Both the position numbers and the translations under genes were made by a program. From CALJXB01 sp965225935 (GTDB lineage: Bacteria; Pseudomonadota; Alphaproteobacteria; Kiloniellales; JAKSDN01), in contig CBDDCC010000024.1 in the NCBI GenBank assembly GCA_965225935.1, positions 310,001-374,000 of the forward strand: DNA of 64,000 bases. Direction: 5' to 3'. The notes below the pieces were generated by a model. That model was not told the DNA's origin, ran no database searches, and saw only the letters and a program-made list of their open reading frames with translations. This document shows, piece after piece, positions 24,481-34,353 of the stretch (position 1 is its first letter; every line of letters begins with the position of its first letter).

Positions 24481-26130
24481 ATGAAACTGTCGTCAACGGG
24501 AACGTTCGTCGGTTGGGCTCTGTCCGCTGCCGTCTTGATGTCGTCCGCCGTCGCGGCCGAGACTCCCAGACGCGGGGGCAGCATCGTGGTCACCTACAAG
24601 GATGACATTGCTACCCTCGATCCTGCGATCGGTTACGACTGGCAAAATCCTTCGATGATGCAGCTCATTGGCGATGGCCTGATGGGCTACAAGATGGGCA
24701 CGACGGAACTGGTGCCCGATCTGGCGGAAAGCTTCACCATCTCGGAAGACGGGCTGACCTATACCTTCAAGCTGCGCGAAGGGGTGAAGTTCCACAACGG
24801 GCGCGAGCTGACGCCGGCCGACGTCAAATACACCTTCGAGCGCTTGGTGAACCCGGAAACGCAAAGCCCCGGGCAAGGCTACTACGCCGTCATCGAAGGT
24901 TTCGACGACATGGTATCCGGCACGGCGGACGGGCTTTCCGGCGTTACGACGCCCGACGACCGCACCGTCGTCATCAAGCTGACCCGGCCGAACGCGGTGT
25001 TTCTCAACGTGCTCGCCATGCATTTCTCCTCCATCGTTCCGAGGGAGGAGGTCGAGAAGTACGGTGCCGACTGGGGTAGAAACCCGGTCGGGACGGGCGC
25101 CTACAAGATCGCCGAATGGACCCTCGGACAGCGGATCGTATTCGAGAGGAATCCCGACTACCGGCACGGCACTGGCCCCGAGGACGTTCCCTACCTCGAC
25201 AGGATTACCTGGGAGGTCGGCCAGGAGCCGTCGGTGGCCTTGCTGCGCCTGAAGAATGGCGAGGTGGACATCCTGGGCGACGGCATTCCGCCGGCACAGT
25301 TCGTGGAGTCGGTCGAGAGTCCGGAGCTCAAGGAAAAGGGGATGATCGTGGAGCATCCCATGATTCAGACCAGCTACGTCACCATGAACGTGCGCATTCC
25401 GCCTTTTGACGACTTGCGTGTGCGCCAAGCCGTCAACATGGCCATCAACAAGGATCGAATTGTCCGGCTGATCAACAATCGCGCCGTGCCGGCGACCCAG
25501 CCCTTGCCGCCCAACATGCCTGGGCACAATGCAAGCTACGAGGGCTATCCTTACGATCCCGCCAAAGCCAAGGAACTGCTGGCCGAGGCCGGCTATCCGG
25601 ACGGATTCGAGACCGAGCTATGGAACATGAACACGGATCCCAATCCGAGAATCGCGCAAGCCATTCAGCAGGACCTTGCCGAGATAGGCATCAAGGCCGA
25701 GCTTCACTCTGTCGCCTCCTCTGTCGTGATCGCGGCCGGCGGTGAGGCGGACCAGGCGCCGATGATCTGGTCCGGCGGCATGGCCTGGATCTCGGACTAC
25801 CCCGATCCCTCGGGCTTCTACTGGTCCATTCTCGGCTGCGGCGGCGCGGTTCCGGGCGGCTGGAACTGGGCCTGGTACTGCAACGAGGAGGTCGAGGCCA
25901 AGGCGGCTAAGGCCGATGCCATGGCCGACCCGGCCTCGGCGCAGGAACGGGTCGACCTTTGGCGCTCGATCTATCTGGAGATCATGGAGGATGCCCCTTG
26001 GGTTCCGCTCTTCCATTCCCGTTACTTCACGATGCGTTCGGCCCGCATGGGAGGTGACCCGGTTCTCTATGTGTCGCCGACCTATATCCCGATGCACTAC
26101 GAGTATCTCCATGTGAAGGATGCGGAGTGA
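24481..26130 (+). CDS. Family 5 (Dpp/Opp-type) substrate-binding protein, solitary paralogue
   Basis: A 549-residue periplasmic binding protein with a signal peptide (basic MK, hydrophobic core, cleavage after VAAE near residue 27). Family 5 landmarks: AESFTISEDGLTYTFKLREGVKFHNGR, NPVGTGAYKI, QAVNMAINKDRIV. The protein is strikingly similar to that at 28192-29823 (I estimate roughly 70 percent identical by eye over long stretches) but has lower GC and less biased codons. GGGGAGGG precedes the ATG at 24481; the frame upstream to 24397 lacks a start signal. No permease directly follows: a strong hairpin ends the unit at 26161, so it probably feeds the downstream permeases in trans, with its own regulator (XRE-cupin). 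Confidence 0.88.
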   Translation: MKLSSTGTFVGWALSAAVLMSSAVAAETPRRGGSIVVTYKDDIATLDPAIGYDWQNPSMMQLIGDGLMGYKMGTTELVPDLAESFTISEDGLTYTFKLREGVKFHNGRELTPADVKYTFERLVNPETQSPGQGYYAVIEGFDDMVSGTADGLSGVTTPDDRTVVIKLTRPNAVFLNVLAMHFSSIVPREEVEKYGADWGRNPVGTGAYKIAEWTLGQRIVFERNPDYRHGTGPEDVPYLDRITWEVGQEPSVALLRLKNGEVDILGDGIPPAQFVESVESPELKEKGMIVEHPMIQTSYVTMNVRIPPFDDLRVRQAVNMAINKDRIVRLINNRAVPATQPLPPNMPGHNASYEGYPYDPAKAKELLAEAGYPDGFETELWNMNTDPNPRIAQAIQQDLAEIGIKAELHSVASSVVIAAGGEADQAPMIWSGGMAWISDYPDPSGFYWSILGCGGAVPGGWNWAWYCNEEVEAKAAKADAMADPASAQERVDLWRSIYLEIMEDAPWVPLFHSRYFTMRSARMGGDPVLYVSPTYIPMHYEYLHVKDAE

Positions 26131-26160
26131 TCGCATCCCGGGTCCTTGCACTGAACCGAC

Positions 26161-26201
26161 GCACGCACCAACCGGAATCTATCGTTCTGGTTGGTGCGTG
26201 C
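26161..26201 (+). terminator. Long hairpin after the solitary binding protein
   Basis: A 17-bp stem with one G-T pair (GCACGCACCAACCGGAA with TTCTGGTTGGTGCGTGC) around a 7-base loop, 30 bases after the stop codon. No T-run follows, so it may stabilise the mRNA 3' end or terminate weakly rather than act as a classic intrinsic terminator. Confidence 0.6.
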
Positions 26202-26304
26202 TGCCCGGCTAGACTTGTCGTCGGACGGCGGATGACAGCGCAGCCGGGCCATCCGGCGGGATAGAGGGATCAAAACTCGTTCCGGCTGCGTCTTGCGCGC
26301 CCGA

Positions 26305-26332
26305 TTGACCTCCTGCGTGCGGCCGCTAGGAT
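26305..26332 (+). promoter_or_regulatory. Candidate sigma-70 promoter for the Dpp-type operon
   Basis: TTGACC at 26305-26310, a 16-base spacer and TAGGAT at 26327-26332, about 60 bases upstream of the first permease start. Good match to the consensus in an otherwise GC-rich context. Confidence 0.45.
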
Positions 26333-26392
26333 CTGGCGCCGGTGGAAGACCCGGCGAGAGGCCGGGCCACCTGGGGAGGGGGACGCGGGTCC

Positions 26393-27241
26393 ATGTCCTA
26401 CACCTGGCGACGCCTGGGGCGCGATCCCCTGGCGCTGATCGGCATGGCGACCATCGCCGGCGTGACGGCGGCCGCCGTCGGCGCGCCCGCGATCGCGCCC
26501 TACGACCCGACGGTGCAGTTCTTCGACGGGCTCACCCTCCAGGGCGCCCCGCTGCCGCCCAACCCGCAGTTCCCGCTCGGCACCGACCTCCTGGGCCGGG
26601 ACCTCTTCTCGCGCCTGCTCTACGGCGCGCGCACCTCGCTGGTGATCGGCGTGGCCGCCAACGGGGCGGCGGTCGCCGTCGGCACCCTGCTGGGCGTCGT
26701 CGCCGGCTACGTCCAGGGCTGGGTGGGTGCGGCCATCATGCGCTTCACCGACCTCATGATGGCCTTCCCGGCGTTGCTGCTGGCGATCGCGCTCGCCGCC
26801 ATCTTCACGCCCTCGCTCTGGATCGTCGCCATGGTGATCGCGCTGGTGAACTGGGTGCAGATCGCCCGGGTCATCTACACCGAGACCACCGCGCTCGCAG
26901 CGCGCGAGTACATCGAGGCGGCGCGGGCCCTGGGCGCCGCCTGGCCGCGCATCCTCTTTCTCCACATCCTGCCGCATCTGATCCCGACCATCCTGGTCTG
27001 GGCGACGCTCGGCATCGCCACAACGGTGCTGCTGGAGGCCACCTTGTCGTTCCTGGGCATCGGCGTGCAGCCGCCGACGCCCTCCTGGGGCGGCATCATC
27101 TTCGAGAGCCAGTCCTACTTCCTCACGGCGCCCTGGCTGGTCTTCTTCCCGGGCATCGCCATCATGGCGCTGGCGCTGGCCTTCAACCTGGTGGGCGACG
27201 CCCTGCGCGACGCCCTCGATCCGACCCAGCGGGGGCGCTAG
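26393..27241 (+). CDS. DppC/OppC-type ABC transporter permease
   Basis: A 282-residue inner-membrane permease. It has an N-terminal helix, a periplasmic segment (QFPLGTDLLGRDLFSRLLYGARTSL, the DppC hallmark), and an EAA loop (EYIEAARALGAAWPRILFLHILPHLIPTIL). The ATG at 26393 is preferred over a GTG at 26342 because GGGGAGGGG lies between them, though spacing is long (about 11 bases). It is encoded before the DppB-type gene, the reverse of the usual order. Confidence 0.88.
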   Translation: MSYTWRRLGRDPLALIGMATIAGVTAAAVGAPAIAPYDPTVQFFDGLTLQGAPLPPNPQFPLGTDLLGRDLFSRLLYGARTSLVIGVAANGAAVAVGTLLGVVAGYVQGWVGAAIMRFTDLMMAFPALLLAIALAAIFTPSLWIVAMVIALVNWVQIARVIYTETTALAAREYIEAARALGAAWPRILFLHILPHLIPTILVWATLGIATTVLLEATLSFLGIGVQPPTPSWGGIIFESQSYFLTAPWLVFFPGIAIMALALAFNLVGDALRDALDPTQRGR

Positions 27242-28162
27242 ATGCTGCGCTACCTCGCCCGCCGGCTCGCCGCCTCGATCCTCATCCTGATCGGCGTTTC
27301 GATCATCACCTTCGGGCTCACTTTCCTGATCCCGGCCGATCCGGTGCGCATGATCGCCGGGCGCAGCGCCAGCCCCCAGGCGGTCGAGAACATCCGCCAC
27401 CAGCTCGGCCTCGACCGGCCCATTCCGGTGCAGTACCTGAGCTACGTGGGCAAGCTGGTGCAGGGGGACCTCGGCCGCTCCTACGTGCAGAAGGCCGAGG
27501 TCTCGCGGTTGATCGAGAGCCGCCTGCCGGCGACCCTGCTGCTGATGGCCGGCGCCATCTTCTTCGAGGTGCTGATCGGCCTGCCCGCCGGGATCCTGGC
27601 CGCGACGCGCCGGGGCAAGCTGCTCGACCGGGGGGTCATGATCCTCTCCTTCGCCGGCGTCTCGACGCCCCAATTCGTGGTCGGCCTGCTGCTGCTCTAC
27701 GTCTTCGCCAATCTGCTCGGCTGGTTCCCCTTGAGCGGCTACGGCAGCCTGAGCCACCTGATCCTTCCGGCGCTGACGCTTGGGGTGGCCGGCGGCGGCT
27801 GGTATTCGCGCATGATGCGCTCCAGCATGATCGAGGTGCTGCGTCACGACTACATCCGCACCGCCCGCGCCAAGGGTCTGAGCGGGCGCAGCGTGATTCT
27901 CGTTCACGCGCTGCGCAACGCCATCCTGCCGGTCATCGCCATGGTCGGCCTCGACATCGGCATCTTCATGAGCGGCGCGGTGGTGGTGGAGTCCGTCTAC
28001 GGCTGGCCCGGAATCGGCCAGCTCGCCTGGCTGGCGATCCAGCGCATCGACATTCCGATCATCATGGGCGTGACCTTGGTGGCTGCGGTCGCCATCGTTC
28101 TCGGCAACCTGCTGGCCGATCTCACGGCACCGTTGATTGACCCGCGCATTAGATTGCGTTGA
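27242..28162 (+). CDS. DppB/OppB-type ABC transporter permease
   Basis: A 306-residue permease starting directly after the DppC-type stop. It shows the DppB pattern RYLARRLAASILILIGVSIITFGL, RHQLGLDRPIPVQYLSYVGKLVQGDLGRSY, an EAA loop (DYIRTARAKGLSGRSVILVHALRNAILPVI) and the final VVVESVYGWPGIGQL. Intact and full length. It pairs with the product of 26393 to form the channel. Confidence 0.9.
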   Translation: MLRYLARRLAASILILIGVSIITFGLTFLIPADPVRMIAGRSASPQAVENIRHQLGLDRPIPVQYLSYVGKLVQGDLGRSYVQKAEVSRLIESRLPATLLLMAGAIFFEVLIGLPAGILAATRRGKLLDRGVMILSFAGVSTPQFVVGLLLLYVFANLLGWFPLSGYGSLSHLILPALTLGVAGGGWYSRMMRSSMIEVLRHDYIRTARAKGLSGRSVILVHALRNAILPVIAMVGLDIGIFMSGAVVVESVYGWPGIGQLAWLAIQRIDIPIIMGVTLVAAVAIVLGNLLADLTAPLIDPRIRLR

Positions 28163-28191
28163 AATACAGAGACAAACAGGGAGGCTATCCA

Positions 28192-29823
28192 ATGACATCG
28201 AAGAATCTGAAAGGCGCAGCGGGCGCGCTCGTCCTGGCGTTGGCGGTGACCGCTTCCGGCGGCGCCTCGAGCCAGGAAGGCGGCTTCGGCGGCTCCATGG
28301 TAGTGACTTACAAGGACGACATCAGCACCTTCGATCCGGCGATCGGATACGACTGGCAGAACTGGTCCATGATCAAGAGCCTGTTCGACGGTCTGATGGA
28401 CTATGAGCCCGGCACGACCGAGCTGATCCCGGATCTGGCCGAGAGCTACACCATCTCCGAGGACGGCCTGACCTACACCTTCAAGCTCCGCGACGGCGTG
28501 AAGTTCCACAATGGGCGCGAACTGACCGCCACCGACATCAAGTATTCCATCGAGCGGTCGGTGAACCCGGAGACCCAGAGCCCGGGCCAGGGCTTCTTCT
28601 GGCAGATCAAGGGGTTCGACGATATGGCCTCGGGCGCGGCCCAGGAGCTCACCGGCATCACCACGCCTGACGACCGGACCGTGGTGATCGAGCTCTCCCA
28701 GCCCGACGCCACCTTCCTGCAGATCGTCGCCATCAACTTCGCTTTCGCCGTGCCGCGCGAGGAGATCGAGAAGTACGGCCCCGACTTCGGCCGCAACCCG
28801 GTCGGCACCGGCGCCTACAAGATGACCGAGTGGACCCTCGGCCAGCGCGTGGTGTTCGAGCGCAACGAGGACTACTTCCGCGAGGGCGCGCCCCATCTCG
28901 ACCAGATCATCTTCGAGGTCGGCCAGGATCCCTCGGTGGCGCTGCTGCGCTTGAAGCGCGGCGAGGTGGACGTGCTGGGCGATCCCATCCCCTCGGCCAA
29001 CTTCCTGCAGGAGCTGAACGATCCGGCGAACGAGGGCCTGATCGTCAAGGGTGACCTGCTGCACACCGGCTACATCACCATGAACACGACCGAGGCGCCG
29101 TTCGACAACAAGCTGGTGCGACAGGCGGTCAACATGGCGATCAACAAGGACCGGGTGGTGCGCATCGTCAACGGCCGCGGCGTGGTGGCGAACCAGCCTC
29201 TGCCGCCGGCCATGCCGGCCTACGACACGGCCTATTCGGGCTATGCCTACGATCCGGAGAAGGCCAAGGCGCTGCTCGCCGAGGCCGGCTATCCCGACGG
29301 CTTCGAGACCGAGCTCTACGCCATGAACACCGATCCCAACCCGCGCATCGCCCAGTCGTTCCAGCAGGACTTGGCGGCGATCGGCATCAAGGCCGAGATC
29401 AAGGCGCTGGCGCAGGCCACCGTGATCGACGCGGGCGGCCAGGGCACGGCCCCGATGCTGTGGTCGGGCGGCATGGCGTGGATCGCCGACTATCCGGACC
29501 CGTCGAACTTCTACGGGCCGATCCTCGGCTGCGGCGGCGCGGTGCCGGGCGGCTGGAACTGGGCCAAGTACTGCAACGAGGAGATCGACGCCAAGGCGGC
29601 CGAGGCCGACGGCATGGCCGCTGCCGACCAGGCCGACGCGCGGATCGAGAATTGGCGCCAGATCTACAACGAGATCATGGAGGACGCGCCCTGGGTGCCC
29701 GTGTTCAACGAGGTGCGCTTCGCCATGCATTCGGCGCGGATCGGCGGCAAGGACATTTACTTCGCCGACCCGATCCACATTCCCGTTCACTACGAGTACG
29801 TGTACGCGAAAGATGCCGAGTAG
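28192..29823 (+). CDS. Family 5 (Dpp/Opp-type) substrate-binding protein in the operon
   Basis: A 543-residue periplasmic binding protein with a signal peptide ending near residue 26 (ASGGASSQEG). It shares long identical stretches with the solitary paralogue at 24481, including GGAVPGGWNW and VNMAINKDR. ATG at 28192 with GGGAGG nine bases upstream. Its stop codon lies inside the next gene (the amidase-like gene starts at 29813), which suggests translational coupling. It delivers ligand to the permeases encoded just upstream. Confidence 0.9.
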   Translation: MTSKNLKGAAGALVLALAVTASGGASSQEGGFGGSMVVTYKDDISTFDPAIGYDWQNWSMIKSLFDGLMDYEPGTTELIPDLAESYTISEDGLTYTFKLRDGVKFHNGRELTATDIKYSIERSVNPETQSPGQGFFWQIKGFDDMASGAAQELTGITTPDDRTVVIELSQPDATFLQIVAINFAFAVPREEIEKYGPDFGRNPVGTGAYKMTEWTLGQRVVFERNEDYFREGAPHLDQIIFEVGQDPSVALLRLKRGEVDVLGDPIPSANFLQELNDPANEGLIVKGDLLHTGYITMNTTEAPFDNKLVRQAVNMAINKDRVVRIVNGRGVVANQPLPPAMPAYDTAYSGYAYDPEKAKALLAEAGYPDGFETELYAMNTDPNPRIAQSFQQDLAAIGIKAEIKALAQATVIDAGGQGTAPMLWSGGMAWIADYPDPSNFYGPILGCGGAVPGGWNWAKYCNEEIDAKAAEADGMAAADQADARIENWRQIYNEIMEDAPWVPVFNEVRFAMHSARIGGKDIYFADPIHIPVHYEYVYAKDAE

Positions 29824-30753
29824 CTGCAACTACACGATCCACAAGTCCCAAAGCCACTTCGGCTGGGACAACAGCTTCGCGCCGCAGCTGACCGTGGCGC
29901 CGGGCGAGTCGGTCGAGTTCGAGACCATCGACTCCTCGGGCGGTCAGCTGGGGCCGGAGTCCACCCTTGCGGATCTGGCCAGCCTGGACTTCGGCAAGAT
30001 CAACCCGGTCACCGGCCCCGTCGTCATCGACGGGGCCGCGCCGGGCGACGCGGTCAAGGTCACGCTGCTCGGATTTGCGCCATCGGGTTGGGGCTGGACG
30101 GCCAACATCCCGGGCTTCGGCCTCCTGGCCGACCAGTTCACGGAGCCGGCGCTCAACATTTGGAAATACGACGCGGACTCCCTCGCCCCGGCGGTCTACG
30201 GACCGGGCGGGCAGGTGCCGCTGAAGCCCTTCTGCGGCACCATCGGCCTGGCGCCGGCGGAGGCCGGGCTGCACAGCATCGTGCCGCCGCGCCGCATGGG
30301 CGGGAACATGGATATCCGCGACCTCGCGGCGGGGACCGAGCTCTATCTGCCGGTCGAGGTGGAGGGCGCGCTCTTCTCCGTCGGGGACACCCATGCCGCC
30401 CAGGGCGACGGCGAGGTCTGCGGCACGGCGATCGAGAGCCCCATGAAGATCGCGGCCAAGTTCGAGCTGATCCGCGACGCCAACTTGCCGTTCCCGCGCT
30501 TCACCACGCCGGGGCCGGTCAGCCGGCACTTAGACGAGAAGGGCTACGAGGTGACCACGGGGATCGGGCCGGACCTCTTCGAGGGCGCGCGGGCCGCGGT
30601 CTCCGGCATGATCGACCTGCTGTCGGGCCGCTACGGCCTTTCGGCCGTCGAGGCCTACATGCTGTGCAGCGTCGCGGCGGATCTGCGCATCAGCGAGATC
30701 GTCGATCAGCCCAACTGGGTGGTATCGCTCTACTTCCCCCGTCTCGTGTTCGA

Positions 30754-30757
<4 letters not shown>
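29813..30757 (+). CDS. Acetamidase/formamidase family protein
   Basis: A 314-residue FmdA/AmdA-family amidase that hydrolyses short amides to ammonia and acid. Family motifs: LTVAPGESVEFETIDSSGGQL, a metal or active-site segment with GGNMDIRDL, and VGDTHAAQGDGEVCGTAIE. It overlaps the binding-protein gene by 11 bases and the ATPase gene by four (ATGA), so it is locked inside the transporter operon. That placement implies the imported ligand, or a product derived from it, is an amide. Cytosolic, no signal peptide. Confidence 0.88.
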
Positions 30758-31778
<1,021 letters not shown>

Positions 31779-31782
<4 letters not shown>

Positions 31783-32756
31783 CCCCTGGCGCGGAGACGG
31801 CCGGCCCTCTCCTGAGGGCGGAGAACCTGACCAAGCACTTCCGGGCCAAGGACGGCCAGGGGACGGTGCAGGCGGTGAACGGGGTGAGCCTGCATCTCGA
31901 GCGCGGCGAGACCCTCGGCATCGTCGGCGAGTCCGGCTGCGGCAAGTCGACGCTCGCCCGCCTGCTGCTGCGCCTGATCGAGCCTTCGAGCGGCCGGGTC
32001 GCCTTCGACGGCGAAGAACTCACCGCCCTTGCCCAGCCGCAGCTCCGCGCCCGCCGGCGCGACATGCAGCTCATCTTCCAAGACCCCTACGCCTCTCTCG
32101 ATCCTCGCCTGACCGTGGGCGCCATCGTCGGCGAGCCGCTCGCCATTCATGGCGTCGGCGACCGCCGGGAGCGTCGCGAGCGGGTCGCGGACCTGCTGAA
32201 GACCGTCGGCCTCGACGCCGACGCCGCCGCGCGCTATCCGCACGAGTTCTCCGGCGGCCAGCGCCAACGCATCGGCATCGCCCGCGCCGTCGCGCTCGAA
32301 CCGAAGCTCATCATCGCCGACGAGCCGGTCTCCGCCCTCGACGTCTCGATCCAGTCCCAGATCCTCGAGCTGCTGCTCGACCTGAAGGCCCGTCTCTCCT
32401 TGTCGTACATCTTCATCTCCCACGACCTCGCCGTGGTCGAGCAGGTGAGCGACCGGGTCGCGGTCATGTATCTCGGGCGCATCGTCGAGACCAGCGACAC
32501 CGAAAGCCTCTACGAGCGCCCGGCCCATCCCTACACCGAGGCCCTTATCTCCGCCGTGCCCCAGCCGGACCCGGAGCGCGCCCGCGCCCGCATCGTGCTC
32601 TCGGGCGACATCCCCAACCCGGAGAACCCGCCAACCGGCTGCCCCTTCCATCCGCGCTGCCCGAAGGCCTTCGAGCCCTGCCCCGAGCGACTGCCGGAAA
32701 CCAAGGACATCTCCGGCGCCGCGCGGCCCCACCTGGTCGCCTGCCACCTCCATTAG
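31779..32756 (+). CDS. DppF/OppF-type ABC transporter ATP-binding protein
   Basis: A 325-residue ATPase partner of the preceding gene. Walker A GESGCGKST, Q-loop FQDPYASLDPRLTVG, signature FSGGQRQRIGIARAV, Walker B LIIADEPVSALDVS, switch histidine in ISHDLAVVEQ, and C-terminal oligopeptide/dipeptide extension with GCPFHPRCPKAFEPC. The ATG at 31779 overlaps the previous stop (ATGA). It completes the importer; with it all five parts (binding protein, two permeases, two ATPases) are present and intact. Confidence 0.92.
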
Positions 32757-32797
32757 CGGGTGTGTCCGCTCAATCGGATCCGCTAGAGTCTGGGGCG

Positions 32798-33697
32798 ATG
32801 AACGACACCGGCACCATGGCGACCGCCGCAGGAGGCATCGAGGTCGCACCGCTCTCCGGCGCGCTGGGGGCGGAGGTGCGCAGCCTGGACCTCGCCCGGC
32901 CGCTCGATGACAAGAGCTTCGCCGCCCTCCACGCCGCCTATCTGGAGCACCAGGTCCTGGTGTTTCGCGACCAGCGCCTGACGCCGGAGCGGCAGCTCGC
33001 CTTCAGCCGGCGCTTCGGGGCGCTGCTGCGGGTGCCCTACATCGCGCCGCACCCGGACTATCCGGAGATCATCGCCGTGCTGAAGGAGGCCGAGGAGTGC
33101 AACATCAGCACCTTCGGCGGCACCTGGCATTCAGACTTCAGCTTCCTGGAGCGGCCGCCCTCGGCCTCGCTGCTCTATGCGCTGGAGGTGCCGGCGCGCG
33201 GCGGCGACACCATCTGGGCCGACACGTGCCGGGCCCACGACGCGCTCTCGGACGGCCTGCGGGCCTTGCTCAGGGACCTGCGGGCGATCCACAGCGGCGT
33301 GCCCCATGGCACTCGCGGCCCGCCACCCGGTCTTGCGGTCAGCCGCTCGGTCAAGATGACCCGCGGCGATCCTTCGGCCGACGCCGAGATCGCCCACCCG
33401 GTAGTGCGTCGCCACCCGGAGACCGGCCGCCCCTGCCTCTTCGTCAACTCGGTCTATACGACCCGCTTCGACGGCATGACGGTTGAGGAGAGCGCGCCGC
33501 TGCTGACCTATCTCGAGACGCACGCCGTTCGGCCGGAGTTCACTTGCCGCGTTTCCTGGAAGCCCGGCACCCTGGTGCTGTGGGACAACCGCTGCACCCA
33601 GCACCTGGCGGTCAACGACTACGACGGCGCGCGCCGTCTGCTCCACCGCACCACGGTGGCGGGCGAGCGCCCGCTCATGCTGGACGATCCGACCTAA
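32798..33697 (+). CDS. TauD/TfdA-family Fe(II)/2-oxoglutarate dioxygenase
   Basis: A 299-residue dioxygenase that hydroxylates its substrate with O2 and 2-oxoglutarate, often releasing a sulfite, amine or acid group. The facial triad is visible: His111 and Asp113 in TWHSDFSF and the distal His in WDNRCTQH; the 2-oxoglutarate-binding Arg is in the RRLLHRTT segment. ATG at 32798; the longer frame upstream is shadow of the ATPase gene. Only 41 bases after the importer operon, so possibly cotranscribed and acting on the imported compound. Its stop overlaps the convergent gene at 33694. Confidence 0.88.
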   Translation: MNDTGTMATAAGGIEVAPLSGALGAEVRSLDLARPLDDKSFAALHAAYLEHQVLVFRDQRLTPERQLAFSRRFGALLRVPYIAPHPDYPEIIAVLKEAEECNISTFGGTWHSDFSFLERPPSASLLYALEVPARGGDTIWADTCRAHDALSDGLRALLRDLRAIHSGVPHGTRGPPPGLAVSRSVKMTRGDPSADAEIAHPVVRRHPETGRPCLFVNSVYTTRFDGMTVEESAPLLTYLETHAVRPEFTCRVSWKPGTLVLWDNRCTQHLAVNDYDGARRLLHRTTVAGERPLMLDDPT

Positions 33698-34305
33698 GCT
33701 TGCACGAAGGTTACCAGCAGCTCGCTCGGGCCGCGCTCCGGCGAGTTGATGGGCCAGTCCGCGAGGAAGAGGTCGTAGGGGCAGGCCGAGACCACGCAGA
33801 TCAGGTCCATGAGCGCCTCCAGCTCCACGAAGGCGCCTGGCGGCACCGGGTTGGGCGGCGAGTTGAAGGCGCCGTCGGCCTCGACGACAGTGTTGGTGAA
33901 GAAGTTCACCGGCTGGGGGATCACGTCGACGCTGTGGCCGAGGCGGCGCATGGCGTTGCAGAGGTTGTCCGTGCAGCTCGCATGCGGGCCCTCGTGGCCG
34001 AGCTGCTCGTAGCGGGTCTGATCGCAGGCCGGGATCATCAGGTCGTGGACCCCATCGGCGCCGTCCTCGGCGAGGCGCAGCATGGGCCGGCGGTGGCGGC
34101 TCTGCAGCTCGTCGCCCGGCTGGAGGCGGACGCTGCGATTCCGCACCCAGGTGTGGTTGGGCGACAGCCACTCGCCGGTATTGGCCGCGTTGTAGGCGAA
34201 GAAGTCCGCCGCCTGCTGGCCCTGGGGCGTGACGATGCGGAAACGTCCGCCTTCTGACACCTCGAACCCGCGACCCTCGCGCGGGGGGATGGTGATCTCG
34301 CTCAT
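33694..34305 (-). CDS. DUF1989 urea carboxylase-associated family protein
   Basis: A 203-residue protein of the DUF1989 family often found beside urea carboxylase or carboxylase/guanidine genes. Typical segments: GQQAADFFAYNAAN, EWLSPNHTWVRNRS, MIPACDQTRYEQLG and NFFTNTVVEADGAFN. Biochemical role not established; a metal site made of conserved His/Cys is plausible. ATG at 34305 has GGGAGG about nine bases upstream. It overlaps the end of the dioxygenase gene by four bases in the convergent direction. No urea carboxylase is in view, so this copy may serve another nitrogen pathway. Confidence 0.82.
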   Translation of the reverse strand: MSEITIPPREGRGFEVSEGGRFRIVTPQGQQAADFFAYNAANTGEWLSPNHTWVRNRSVRLQPGDELQSRHRRPMLRLAEDGADGVHDLMIPACDQTRYEQLGHEGPHASCTDNLCNAMRRLGHSVDVIPQPVNFFTNTVVEADGAFNSPPNPVPPGAFVELEALMDLICVVSACPYDLFLADWPINSPERGPSELLVTFVQA

Positions 34306-34353
34306 GACCGCGCCTCCCAATTCAGCCGACCGATCTGATCGAAGGGAATGACG

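Noticed and set aside
26270..28198. 642-residue open frame opposite the two permeases
   Set aside because: Composition dominated by Gln, His, Asp and Gly, typical of antisense to GC-rich membrane-protein genes.
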